Source: CAYJAD01 sp964369995 (lineage in GTDB: Bacteria > Desulfobacterota > Desulfovibrionia > Desulfovibrionales > Desulfovibrionaceae). Taken from it: a stretch of DNA of 32,426 nucleotides. A program made the position numbers and the translations under genes. The DNA is taken from contig CAYJHH010000015.1 in assembly GCA_964369995.1 (NCBI GenBank), positions 1-32,426 of the forward strand. Reading direction: 5' to 3'. Positions within the stretch are counted from its first letter, which is position 1; each line of letters starts with the position of its first letter. Shown here one piece after another: positions 24,382 through 32,379 of this stretch. Below the pieces are notes generated by a model. It was not told the DNA's origin. It did not search any database and worked only from the letters and a program-made list of their open reading frames with translations.

Positions 24382-25562
24382 TGCAACGCACACATTTTGA
24401 TGTAGTGATTATTGGGGGCGGCTTTATGGGTCTTGCCACAAGCCTTTTCCTTGCTCGTGGCGGCAAAAGCGTTTGCCTTTTGGAGCGGGACACCACGGCT
24501 CGCCATGCCTCTGGCGTTAATGCAGGGGGCGTGCGTGTGATGAATAGGCACTTTGCAGAACTGCCCATCAGTATAGAGTCTCAGCGCATGTGGCGCCAGA
24601 TGGAAAGCATCGTGGGCTGTGATTGTGGCTATCGCTCCTCAGGCATGATATGCGCCTTGGAAACAGAAGCAGAGCTTGCCGATATGGAAAAACGTCAGGC
24701 GGTTTTAAAGGATTTAGGACATCATTTCGAAGAATTGGTAGGCCAAGAGCGCTTGCGTGAAATTATCCCCGCCATTGCACCTAAGTTCATCGGCGGCGTG
24801 TATTCCAAGGGCGATGGCTTTGCGCTTCCATATAAGGCGTGTAAAGCTTTTCATGTGAGTACCATAGCCGCAGGCACAAAAATTTATGAGCACAGCCGCG
24901 TGGTGAGCATTGAGCGCCAAGCCGGTGTTTTTCACGTGCGCATAGATAATGGCACGACTTTTACTGCACCGCAAATTCTCAATAGCGCCGGCGCTTGGGG
25001 AGGGGAAATTTCCGCCATGGCCGGCGACCCCATTCCTTTGGAGCGTAAAGCCATTTCCATGACCGTCACTGCGCGTATGCCACGCTTTATTACCCCCGTG
25101 GTTTCAGGCTTGCATCGAGCTTTATCCTTTAAGCAAATGGAAAATGGAACTGTGGTCATTGGCGGCGCACGCCCTGCCCTTATGCATCCCAGCAAAGGTG
25201 ACGAAAACTATGAAGATACACGCATGGATACTTTAGAAATGTGTGATTCAGTAGCCACAGCGGCGGATTACTTCCCCATCATGAATACGGCCACCGTGGT
25301 GCGTTGGTGGGCAGGATTTGAAGGCTATATGCCGGACAAATTGCCTGTGGTGGGCGCCTCACAAGCTGTGGAAGGCTTGTATCATAATTGTGGTTATACA
25401 ACTCACGGTTTCCAATTGGCTCCCATGATGGGCAAAACCCTTGCAGAACTTATGCTTGGAAAAACACCCGCATACTCGCTAGATGATTTTTCCCCTGCGC
25501 GCGAGAGCCTCAAAAGTGCTTGCCAATCCCAAGGAACAAAGATCAAAAAGTCTTGGAATTAA
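24381..25562 (+). CDS. FAD-dependent amino/imino-acid dehydrogenase subunit (HcnC/DAO-like)
   Basis: 393 aa. The N-terminal FAD motif is GGGFMG (12-17) followed by LLERD. The DAO-family SGVNAGGVR block follows at about residue 45, ILNSAGAWGGEI in the middle and the C-terminal YHNCGYTTHGFQLAPMMGK contact region. This is the substrate-oxidising subunit of the complex. DAO-fold members of this group act on glycine, sarcosine, D-amino acids, hydroxyproline or opines, giving an imine. With RidA nearby, an imine-releasing reaction is a good guess, and the exact substrate is open. Last gene of the operon, followed by a terminator and repeat copy 3. Confidence 0.9.
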   Translation: MQRTHFDVVIIGGGFMGLATSLFLARGGKSVCLLERDTTARHASGVNAGGVRVMNRHFAELPISIESQRMWRQMESIVGCDCGYRSSGMICALETEAELADMEKRQAVLKDLGHHFEELVGQERLREIIPAIAPKFIGGVYSKGDGFALPYKACKAFHVSTIAAGTKIYEHSRVVSIERQAGVFHVRIDNGTTFTAPQILNSAGAWGGEISAMAGDPIPLERKAISMTVTARMPRFITPVVSGLHRALSFKQMENGTVVIGGARPALMHPSKGDENYEDTRMDTLEMCDSVATAADYFPIMNTATVVRWWAGFEGYMPDKLPVVGASQAVEGLYHNCGYTTHGFQLAPMMGKTLAELMLGKTPAYSLDDFSPARESLKSACQSQGTKIKKSWN

Positions 25563-25597
25563 AAAAGTAGCATAAGACGTCAACATCGCACTTATAG

Positions 25598-25636
25598 CCC
25601 CTTAGTGTACCGTAAAAAGTATGTTAAGGGGTTTTT
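25598..25636 (+). terminator. Terminator of the dehydrogenase operon
   Basis: CCCCTTA (25598-25604) pairs with TAAGGGG (25625-25631), followed by TTTTT, 36 bases after the last stop codon. Confidence 0.75.
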
Positions 25637-25644
25637 AGTTAAAG

Positions 25645-25927
25645 TAGTCGACACTGAAAAAGCATTTAAACCTCGGTAAAAATACACTTTTTAATCTATA
25701 CACCTTAATAAACTTTACCAGAAATAAACGAATGGAATTCGTTTTCTAGCAAAGTTTAGATATTTGAAATAGCATTTTTCAGTGGAGACTATACAATACA
25801 TGCCCTTGGCATGGCTTGCCGCCACGTAAAATAAGCCGGAATTTACTTCCGGCGGCCCCGAAGGGGTATTTGGAGCAGGCGTGCCTTTCTTAAAAACGAG
25901 TGGAAATACGTTTTTAAGCATTAACTA
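25645..25927 (-). repeat. Structured interspersed repeat, copy 3, inverted (about 283 bp)
   Basis: Plus-strand left end TAGTCGACACTGAAAAA, right end CTTTTTAAGCATTAACTA region, i.e. copies 2 and 4 read backwards. The same hairpins are present in reverse order, with the nested stem carrying ACGAAT/ATTCGT as in copy 1. Opposite orientation to copies 2 and 4, which flank it on either side. Confidence 0.9.
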
Positions 25928-26374
25928 AAATAGGAAAATCGCTCATGCTGCTCTGCCATACCATGATCCTTGGCTAAAGCCCTATACTACTCTTACTGCA
26001 TACATATGAGCTTAATCTGCATAAAAAATATTTTTTCTCCTGCTGCATTCTTGGTCATTTTCAAAAATTTTATACTATTTTTTTGAAATAAGAATAAACA
26101 TTATTGTATAAAAAAAATATATATACAAAAACAACACCATTCTCTTTTTTTATACAAAAAAGAATATTTCTACTTTACTCTTTAACTTTACGTATATAAA
26201 GCCTCTTTCGAAAAATGCACAGCTTCCTTTTTCTTCTTCATCGTATACATTTTTGTGCTTTTTTTCCCATAAAACAAGATAAAGCCTTACACAACAAAAT
26301 AGCAAAACATTATCTTAATGAGGAGTTCATTTTTTAATGAGTTGACGAAAAAAAACAAGTGGTGCATAGATATA
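25928..26374 (+). other. A/T-rich leader before the alcohol dehydrogenase
   Basis: 447 bases with no gene. A dyad TTGTATA (26104-26110)/TATACAA (26122-26128) and a further TTTTTTATACAAAAAA copy near 26145-26160 are possible activator sites 215-270 bases before the sigma-54 promoter. They do not resemble the TGTTTCA sites of the TRAP operon. Confidence 0.35.
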
Positions 26375-26390
26375 TGGCGCGACTTGTGCT
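26375..26390 (+). promoter_or_regulatory. Sigma-54 promoter of the alcohol dehydrogenase
   Basis: TGGCGCGACTTGTGCT: GG and GC are 10 bases apart, with two differences from TGGCACG-N4-TTGCT. The transcript would begin near 26401, about 32 bases before the GTG start. Confidence 0.65.
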
Positions 26391-26432
26391 TTTTGTAACA
26401 GATACTCACCATATACCCATAGGAAAAACGAC

Positions 26433-27614
26433 GTGCAAATTCCAGAAAATATTCACCCTTTTTTCATTCCTACCATAACGCTTATTGGCACAGGCGCTGC
26501 CAATAGAATTCCTAAAAAAATACGAGATCTTAATGCAAAAAAACCTCTTATCGTCACAGATAAAGGCATAGCCTCATCAGGGATTTTATCACAAGTTACT
26601 CACATTTTGGACGCAGCGCATATGCCCTATGTTCTTTATGATGGCACCATTCCTAATCCTACGGATGAAAATGTACGCGAAGGGGTTGCCTTATACAAAC
26701 AGCATGAGTGTGACAGCCTCATTACCTTGGGCGGAGGCTCTGCGCATGATTGCGGCAAAGGTATTGGTCTTGTACTTACCAATGGCCAAAGTATTCAAGC
26801 CTTTGAAGGTGTAAATAAGGCCGTTCACAGCTTACCTCCCTATATTGCTGTTAACACCACAGCAGGAACAGCCTCAGAAATCACTCGATTTTGCATTATT
26901 ACTGACTCGGCACGTAAGGTAAAAATGACCATTGTTGATTGGCGCGTTACCCCTTCAGTTGCCATTAATGACCCCTTACTCATGCTTAATATGCCTTTAT
27001 CCCTCACCGCTGCCACCGGCATGGATGCCCTTACGCATGCCGTAGAAGCCTATGTTTCTACGGCGGCTACGCCCATAACAGATGCATGCGCAGAAAAAGC
27101 CATGCTACTTATTGGAAAAAACCTGCGTACCGCTGTCATTCAAGGTAAAAATTTAGAAGCACGCGAAGCCATGTGCTATGCCCAATATTTGGCAGGAATG
27201 GCTTTTAATAATGCAAGCTTAGGCTATGTACACGCCATGGCACATCAATTAGGGGGGCTATATAATCTACCGCATGGTGAATGCAATGCCATACTTTTGC
27301 CCTATGTGAGTGAATACAATCTTACGGCTAGTATTGACAAATACGCCATCGTTGCACAGCTACTGGGGGCAAACACAGAGGGATTAAGTAAAGAAGAGGC
27401 AGCAGCCTCCAGTATTCAAGCCATACGCTCTCTTTCAGCTTTTGTGGGTATTCCTGCATCGTTACGTGTATTAGCCCAGCGTTATAATACGGACATTCAT
27501 ACCAAGGATATTCCCCTTATGGTACAAAATGCCCAAAAAGACACATGCAGCCTTACAAACCCACGTGAAATAGATCCAAGCACAATTGCACAGCTGTATG
27601 AAAAAGCATGGTAA
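26433..27614 (+). CDS. Iron-containing alcohol dehydrogenase
   Basis: 393 aa, group III (iron-activated) alcohol dehydrogenase, GTG start with AGGAAAA upstream. The NAD-binding LGGGSAHDCGKGIG lies in the first half. The metal ligands are D198, H202 (DALTHAVEAY), H267 (YVHAMAHQ) and H281 (NLPHGECN), all present. The close pattern is that of 1,3-propanediol dehydrogenase/methanol dehydrogenase-like enzymes, which also include sulfoacetaldehyde and lactaldehyde reductases, so the aldehyde is not fixed by sequence. Own sigma-54 promoter and terminator, bracketed by repeat copies 3 and 4 in opposite orientation, so it is an independent cassette that may belong to the same regulon as the dehydrogenase operon. 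Confidence 0.92.
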   Translation: MQIPENIHPFFIPTITLIGTGAANRIPKKIRDLNAKKPLIVTDKGIASSGILSQVTHILDAAHMPYVLYDGTIPNPTDENVREGVALYKQHECDSLITLGGGSAHDCGKGIGLVLTNGQSIQAFEGVNKAVHSLPPYIAVNTTAGTASEITRFCIITDSARKVKMTIVDWRVTPSVAINDPLLMLNMPLSLTAATGMDALTHAVEAYVSTAATPITDACAEKAMLLIGKNLRTAVIQGKNLEAREAMCYAQYLAGMAFNNASLGYVHAMAHQLGGLYNLPHGECNAILLPYVSEYNLTASIDKYAIVAQLLGANTEGLSKEEAAASSIQAIRSLSAFVGIPASLRVLAQRYNTDIHTKDIPLMVQNAQKDTCSLTNPREIDPSTIAQLYEKAW

Positions 27615-27741
27615 TTTTAAAATAAGCCTGCATGTTGCATGACCATTTTATGAAATGTGTTTTTAAAAAATGCACTTACGTATGCTCTTAGTATGACCTG
27701 TTGTTAAAAATATGGTGTAAAACGGGAAGAATTTTGGCATA

Positions 27742-27777
27742 GCCCTGAAAAACGCGCATAGCCACGCTTTTCAGGGC
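27742..27777 (+). terminator. Hairpin after the alcohol dehydrogenase
   Basis: GCCCTGAAAA (27742-27751) pairs perfectly with TTTTCAGGGC (27768-27777) around 16 bases. It lies 128 bases after the stop and 20 bases before repeat copy 4. Confidence 0.6.
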
Positions 27778-27797
27778 ATAAATCATTTTATATTAGT

Positions 27798-28081
27798 TAG
27801 TTAATGCTTAAAAACGTGTTTCCACTCGTTTTTAAGAAAGGCACGCCTGCTCCAAATACCCCTTCGGGGCCGCCGGAAGTAAATTCCGGCTTATTTTACG
27901 TGGCGGCAAGCCATGCCGCAGGCATGACTTGTGTCGTCGACATCTGAAAAAAAGTATTTCAGTTGTCTAAACTTTGCCAGAAAACGTATTCCATACGTTA
28001 ATTTCTGGCAAAGTTTATTACGTTATTTGATTTATAAGTTCTATTTTTACTGATAGTTAAGTTGTTTTTCAGTATCGATTA
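27798..28081 (+). repeat. Structured interspersed repeat, copy 4 (about 284 bp)
   Basis: Nearly the same as copy 2 over its length, with left end TAGTTAATGCTTAAAAA and right end TTTTTCAGTATCGATTA. The internal terminus has changed to CGTCGACATCTGAAAAA. The nested stem reads CTTTGCC/GGCAAAG. It lies between the convergent alcohol dehydrogenase and tctA genes. The remainder of the gap (28082-28179) shows nothing else. Confidence 0.9.
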
Positions 28082-28179
28082 CTTAGTCGCTAGCTCAAAT
28101 ACTAGCAGTTTGCATAAAAATACAAACAATAACTGTGCAGCACAACATATCAAGAGCACTATGCTACTTTGACAAATAT

Positions 28180-29682
28180 TTAGCTTGGCACGGCCTCTTC
28201 ATCTTGCAGCTTTGCTTGTTGTATTTCTTTTCTTATGGTGTACACCAAGGATATTACAGTTAAAGCAATAAAGAGCCAGCAAATGGGCGTACTCCATAAA
28301 ATAGAAATATCACCTTGAGACATGAGCAAAGAACGCCTCAAATTATTCTCAAAGAGAGGGCCAAGAAGAAATGCCACTAAAAATGGTGCTTCCGCCACAT
28401 GATGCCTTGTCATGAAAACCCCTATGATGCCCATGAGAATAAGCACAAGAATATCAAAAGAGTTATTGTTAATGGAAAAAGATCCAAAAAGGCATAAAAT
28501 TAATACAATGGGAAAGAGAACTGCACGTGGCGCTTTTGTGATTTGACTAATAAAGCGAATGCAAAGCAAACCAGAAATTAAAAGGAATAATGAGCTTAGC
28601 ATAATGCCTATGTATAAACCATTGACCAAGGGGGCATTTTCCACAAAAAGCATAGGACCTGGGGTGATATTATGCATCATAAAAGCCCCAAGCATAACCG
28701 CAGTTACCACGTCACCCGGAATGCCCAATGACAAAAGGGGAATAAGTGTGGCACCGCACACTCCATTATTACCGGCTTCTGCAGCAGCAACACCTTCTAA
28801 GCTCCCCTTGCCAAATTCTGCGGGGTTTTTAGAGTAGCGTTTAGCTTCGCCATATGAAAGATACGCAGCAGGCGCGCCGCCAATGCCTGGTATGGCTCCA
28901 AGAATAACCCCAATAAAACTTCCCCTTACTATGGACTTAAAACAACGCTTAAAATCATCAAATGTTGTACGATCATTTCCTATGGCTGTGGAAGCAATTT
29001 CATGTTTAAGATGGCTTGTTACAGCTTTGATAATTTCAGGCAATGCAAATAAGCCAATAAGAATGGGGATAAAACCTAAACCTGCCATAAGGTTCACATT
29101 ATTAAAGGCTAAGCGCCCTGTACCATACACAATATCCATGCCAACCGTAGCAAATAGAAGGCCTAGGCAAGCAGAAATAGCTCCTTTTGCAAAGGAGCCC
29201 CCAGAAAGACCTGCCACAATACTTAAGGAAAAGCAGATCAGTGAGAAAAACTCTGCAGGGCCAAAAAGTAGCGCAAAATTAGCAATCATGCCCGCAAAGA
29301 AAATGAGGGATAAGTTTGAAATTAAATCTGCAAAGCACGAGGCATATAAGGCCATATTTAACGCTTTCCCAGCCTTGCCTTGCCGAGCCAAGGGGTAACC
29401 ATCTATGGCTGTACACGCAGCAGCAGCCGTGCCAGGTGTTTTAATAAGAATGGCAGAAATACTCCCCCCATACATGGAGCCTTTATAAATACCAAGCAAA
29501 AGCATAATGGAGGTGATAGGATCCATATAAAAAGTAAATGGTAAGGAAAGCGTGATGGCCATTATGCCAGTCAGGCCTGGCAAGGCGCCAATAATAACCC
29601 CTCCAAGCATACCGGCAAAGAGTGCGAAAATATTTTCAACACTTGCGATTAATTGAAATCCCAGTTGGATATTTTCTAACAT
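28180..29682 (-). CDS. tctA: Tripartite tricarboxylate transporter, large membrane subunit TctA
   Basis: 500 aa, the normal size. About 12 hydrophobic segments. The family signatures GALPGLTGIMAITLSLPFTF near residue 33-52, SMYGGSISAILIKTPGTAAAACTAIDGYPLARQGKAGKAL at about 70-110 and the repeat GAIPGIGGAPAAYLSYGEAKR (about 262-282), followed by AAAEAGNNGVCGATLIPLLSLGIPGD. AAAGGAG precedes the start. Last gene of tctC-tctB-tctA. The substrate in this family ranges over di- and tricarboxylates and many other anions. Confidence 0.95.
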   Translation of the reverse strand: MLENIQLGFQLIASVENIFALFAGMLGGVIIGALPGLTGIMAITLSLPFTFYMDPITSIMLLLGIYKGSMYGGSISAILIKTPGTAAAACTAIDGYPLARQGKAGKALNMALYASCFADLISNLSLIFFAGMIANFALLFGPAEFFSLICFSLSIVAGLSGGSFAKGAISACLGLLFATVGMDIVYGTGRLAFNNVNLMAGLGFIPILIGLFALPEIIKAVTSHLKHEIASTAIGNDRTTFDDFKRCFKSIVRGSFIGVILGAIPGIGGAPAAYLSYGEAKRYSKNPAEFGKGSLEGVAAAEAGNNGVCGATLIPLLSLGIPGDVVTAVMLGAFMMHNITPGPMLFVENAPLVNGLYIGIMLSSLFLLISGLLCIRFISQITKAPRAVLFPIVLILCLFGSFSINNNSFDILVLILMGIIGVFMTRHHVAEAPFLVAFLLGPLFENNLRRSLLMSQGDISILWSTPICWLFIALTVISLVYTIRKEIQQAKLQDEEAVPS

Positions 29683-29693
29683 GTAAAACTCCT

Positions 29694-30194
29694 TTACAAA
29701 ATACCGCTTAAAATTCCCAAGGGAACAGGTACAGCAGCTATTTTAACAAAGAAGCCGTACATAATAATCATAAGTATTGAGTTAACAACAATAAGCCTTT
29801 TCCAGTTTTTTTCACCGCAAAGTATAGCAAAACCAGTATATAGTAGAAAACATCCCACAAACATGCCCAGTATTTCTATGGTAAAATAAAAACCCAACAA
29901 GAGAATAAAAGCCATGATAAGCGAAAAGAAATCAGAAACATTCATGGGCTCTTTCTTTGTTTCTTTTCCTTTTTTTGCTTCTCTATAATAAAGGCGAAAA
30001 GAGTTTATGGTCATAAAAAGAGAAATACACAAACCTAAAGTACAAATCCACGTGGGATACGCAGCAGGAGAAAGCTGATTTGAAGTGTGATAACTTGGTA
30101 CTACAATATATGTAGGCACAATCCAAAACACAAGCAATGCAAATATTGCAGTGGAAACAAGACCAAGTTCTAAGTCTTTTTTTATTTTATTCAT
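29694..30194 (-). CDS. tctB: Tripartite tricarboxylate transporter, small membrane subunit TctB
   Basis: 166 aa with four hydrophobic segments (about 12-32, 45-65, 88-108 and 118-160), as expected for TctB (PF07331). Low sequence conservation is normal, and the identity rests on size, membrane pattern and position between tctC and tctA. It ends 11 bases before tctA. Confidence 0.85.
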   Translation of the reverse strand: MNKIKKDLELGLVSTAIFALLVFWIVPTYIVVPSYHTSNQLSPAAYPTWICTLGLCISLFMTINSFRLYYREAKKGKETKKEPMNVSDFFSLIMAFILLLGFYFTIEILGMFVGCFLLYTGFAILCGEKNWKRLIVVNSILMIIMYGFFVKIAAVPVPLGILSGIL

Positions 30195-30306
30195 GGGTTC
30201 CCCAACACGCGTTATGAATTTTCAATCTTTTTTTATTTAGTAAATGAGCTTTAGTATAAACCTTATAGGGAATATCATGCCTCACCTAAAGTAAAAATAA
30301 AATATT

Positions 30307-30338
30307 TAAGGAAGTACTGCGCACAGCACTTCCTTAAT
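30307..30338 (-). terminator. Stem-loop between tctC and tctB
   Basis: TTAAGGAAGT (30307-30316) pairs with ACTTCCTTAA (30329-30338) and extends partly into A/T-rich flanks. In the 162-base gap within the transporter operon, it may partially stop transcription or stabilise the tctC message, giving more binding protein than permease. Confidence 0.65.
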
Positions 30339-30356
30339 ATTTTTTAATGAGGTTTC

Positions 30357-31343
30357 TTATTTAATATATAAATTAAAAGAATCACCGATGGCTTTGAATT
30401 TTTCCATTTGCTCCAAGACAAACTTATTGGTATCTACAGCATTTAAAACATAAGGGATGGATCCCATATTTTTGGTTTGCTTGACCCATTCTTCATTGTT
30501 AGGAAGGGCTGCAAATATTTTTTGCCATTGGTCAATAACTTCTTGAGACACACCCTTAGGTGCAGCAATGGCATTCCATGCCACAAAATTTTCTAAGTCG
30601 GGAAAGCCGGCTTCGCGCACCGTGGGGATATCAGGAAAGCCTTCAAGGCGCTTATCTGTGGTTACAGCAAGAGCACGCAAGGCGCCGCCTTCTACCAATT
30701 GGTCATGAGCTGCGGGGAAAGTGAGTGCACCAGCCACAATATGTCCGCCAATAATAGCATTTTTGCAATCGATATCACTATTAAAAGGCACGCTAATCAC
30801 AGCATTTTTTTCAAGACCAATGGAGTTTAAAAGGGCAAATACCGTCAGTTCTTGAATAACAAGCTGGCCTGTATTGCTAAAGGTAATCTTGCCTGGGTTA
30901 GCTTTTACAGCATCCGCAAGATCTTGTAAGGTTTTATAGGGGGAATCTTTTTTTACAACAATAACCATGGGATTGATATCAAGAAGGCCTAAATATTCAA
31001 AACTGTCCATGGTATAAGGAATGGTTTTATTTAAAAGAGGAAAAATAGCTCCATTGGCCACGCGAGCATTAAGTAAGGTATATCCGTCTGGCTTGGCATC
31101 GGCCACAAAATTTGAACCAACAATGCCACCAGCACCCGGTCTGTTCACAACAACTATGGGATGTTTGAAGATTTCTTTGGCAGCATTTGCCATAAAGCGC
31201 GTAGCTAAGTCAGCAGCTCCACCAGGCCCCCAAGCCACAACAACTGTCACGGGCTTGTCTGGATACTCTGCCCATGCAGAGTTGGCAAATGGCATAAGAA
31301 ATCCTAGGGTTAATACAAAAGCTAACAGTGTTTTTTTCATCAT
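30357..31343 (-). CDS. tctC: Tripartite tricarboxylate transporter substrate-binding protein TctC (Bug family)
   Basis: 328 aa with signal peptide ending near ANSAWA (about residue 25). The mature chain begins EYPDKPVTVVVAWGPGGAADLATR, with the first binding loop, and continues VVNRPGAGGIVGSNFVADAKPDGYTLL, the standard Bug pattern. The NTGQLVIQELTVFAL region is the second loop. GAGGATCAC gives a Shine-Dalgarno for the first of the two ATGs. Ligand unknown. First gene of the operon; a divergent cupin gene lies 0.7 kb away. Confidence 0.93.
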   Translation of the reverse strand: MMKKTLLAFVLTLGFLMPFANSAWAEYPDKPVTVVVAWGPGGAADLATRFMANAAKEIFKHPIVVVNRPGAGGIVGSNFVADAKPDGYTLLNARVANGAIFPLLNKTIPYTMDSFEYLGLLDINPMVIVVKKDSPYKTLQDLADAVKANPGKITFSNTGQLVIQELTVFALLNSIGLEKNAVISVPFNSDIDCKNAIIGGHIVAGALTFPAAHDQLVEGGALRALAVTTDKRLEGFPDIPTVREAGFPDLENFVAWNAIAAPKGVSQEVIDQWQKIFAALPNNEEWVKQTKNMGSIPYVLNAVDTNKFVLEQMEKFKAIGDSFNLYIK

Positions 31344-31505
31344 GTGATCCTCGTGTTCTCATACATAGTTGTTTTAGAGTTACACCCATCTCAAAAGCAT
31401 TTCATGGCATGCCGCTTCAATAACATTAGCCCAAAAGCTTTTGCGTTTTCTGACACTTTTGCCCATGCGTCCATGCACAAAAAACTTACTGCTGCACACC
31501 TTATA

Positions 31506-31614
31506 TTGAACAATATTTATAATAAAATTGTTCAAAGTGAGATGTCATTTTCATTACTTTCGCACATGTGACATAGACTGTGAAAATAGTGACAATTATT
31601 TTAAAAACTGTCAA
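31506..31614 (-). promoter_or_regulatory. Promoter candidate and operator dyad before tctC
   Basis: Minus-strand TTGACA (31609-31614), 17-bp spacer, CACTAT (31586-31591). Downstream, in what would be the leader, is a perfect dyad TTGAACAAT/ATTGTTCAA (31506-31514 and 31527-31535). The whole gap 31344-32028 shows no gene. The rest is A/T-rich with no further clear signal. Confidence 0.4.
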
Positions 31615-32028
31615 TACGGCTTCGGCTTTACGCTTTGATTCACAGCCAAAAAAGTACACTTATCAGTTTTTGTATTTTGTATGACAACATATTTTTATCA
31701 TTATGATTTACATTTTACTCTAAGATAAACTTAACACTTTCATACAATGCATACACGCAAAAAACTACACATAACATACTGCATTATTAACATTTAAAAA
31801 TATGTTAATTTTTTCACAATTTTCTTTTATGTAGAAAAAAATTTCAAAAATCAGCATGCACATACCACCCCCCTCTCCGGAAAAGCACCCATTTTTTACA
31901 CAGAAGGCTTTCAAGATAACGCCCTGTAAAGCAGCTTGCCCCAAGCAAAGCTCACCTTGACAGTATTAATTTTTCCAGTTAGGCAAGCCATATTTAGTTT
32001 TCATAAAATTGTAAAAACAGGATACACC

Positions 32029-32379
32029 ATGCAAGAAAATGCACTTATTATTTTTGGAGAAAGTGAATTTACAGACGTAAAAGGATTCCATGAACATGCC
32101 ATAGAACCCAAACCAGCCATTAGATCATGCCGTTATCTTGAAAATACAGGCGAAAGAAATTGCACCATGGGCGAATGGGAGTGCGAAGCCGGACAATGGC
32201 AAATAGCATCACATCCTCATGATGAATTATGCGTTATCACAGAAGGCGAAGCCTATGTAACAGATAGCACCGGCGAGCATCTCTTTAAAAAAGGCGATAC
32301 TTTTATCATTAAAAAGGGCATCAGCCATCAATGGAAAGTGCCAAAATATGTGAAAAAAGTTTTTGCCATAGTAAGATAG
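32029..32379 (+). CDS. Cupin-domain protein (Cupin_3/DUF861-like)
   Basis: 116 aa. A single small beta-barrel. The cupin blocks are GEWECEAGQWQIASHPHDELCVITEGEAY (about 47-75) and GDTFIIKKGISHQWKV (about 90-105). The first block keeps H64 and E66, the second H102, likely metal-related. It resembles the EutQ/ureidoglycine-type Cupin_3 group. It might bind or modify a small carboxylate carried by the divergent TctCBA system, which is a guess. ATG 32029 is chosen because ACAGGATACACC precedes it and the domain begins there. The TAG stop (32377-32379) is the first three bases of repeat copy 5. Confidence 0.82.
   Translation: MQENALIIFGESEFTDVKGFHEHAIEPKPAIRSCRYLENTGERNCTMGEWECEAGQWQIASHPHDELCVITEGEAYVTDSTGEHLFKKGDTFIIKKGISHQWKVPKYVKKVFAIVR

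Noticed and set aside
26433..27614. Sulfoacetaldehyde reductase assignment for the alcohol dehydrogenase
   Set aside because: It would suit a taurine-using Desulfovibrionaceae, but the group III family is too broad to fix the substrate and no taurine genes are in the window.
31936..32028. N-terminal extension of the cupin protein
   Set aside because: No ribosome site and no homology to the cupin start. ATG 32029 is preceded by ACAGGA.
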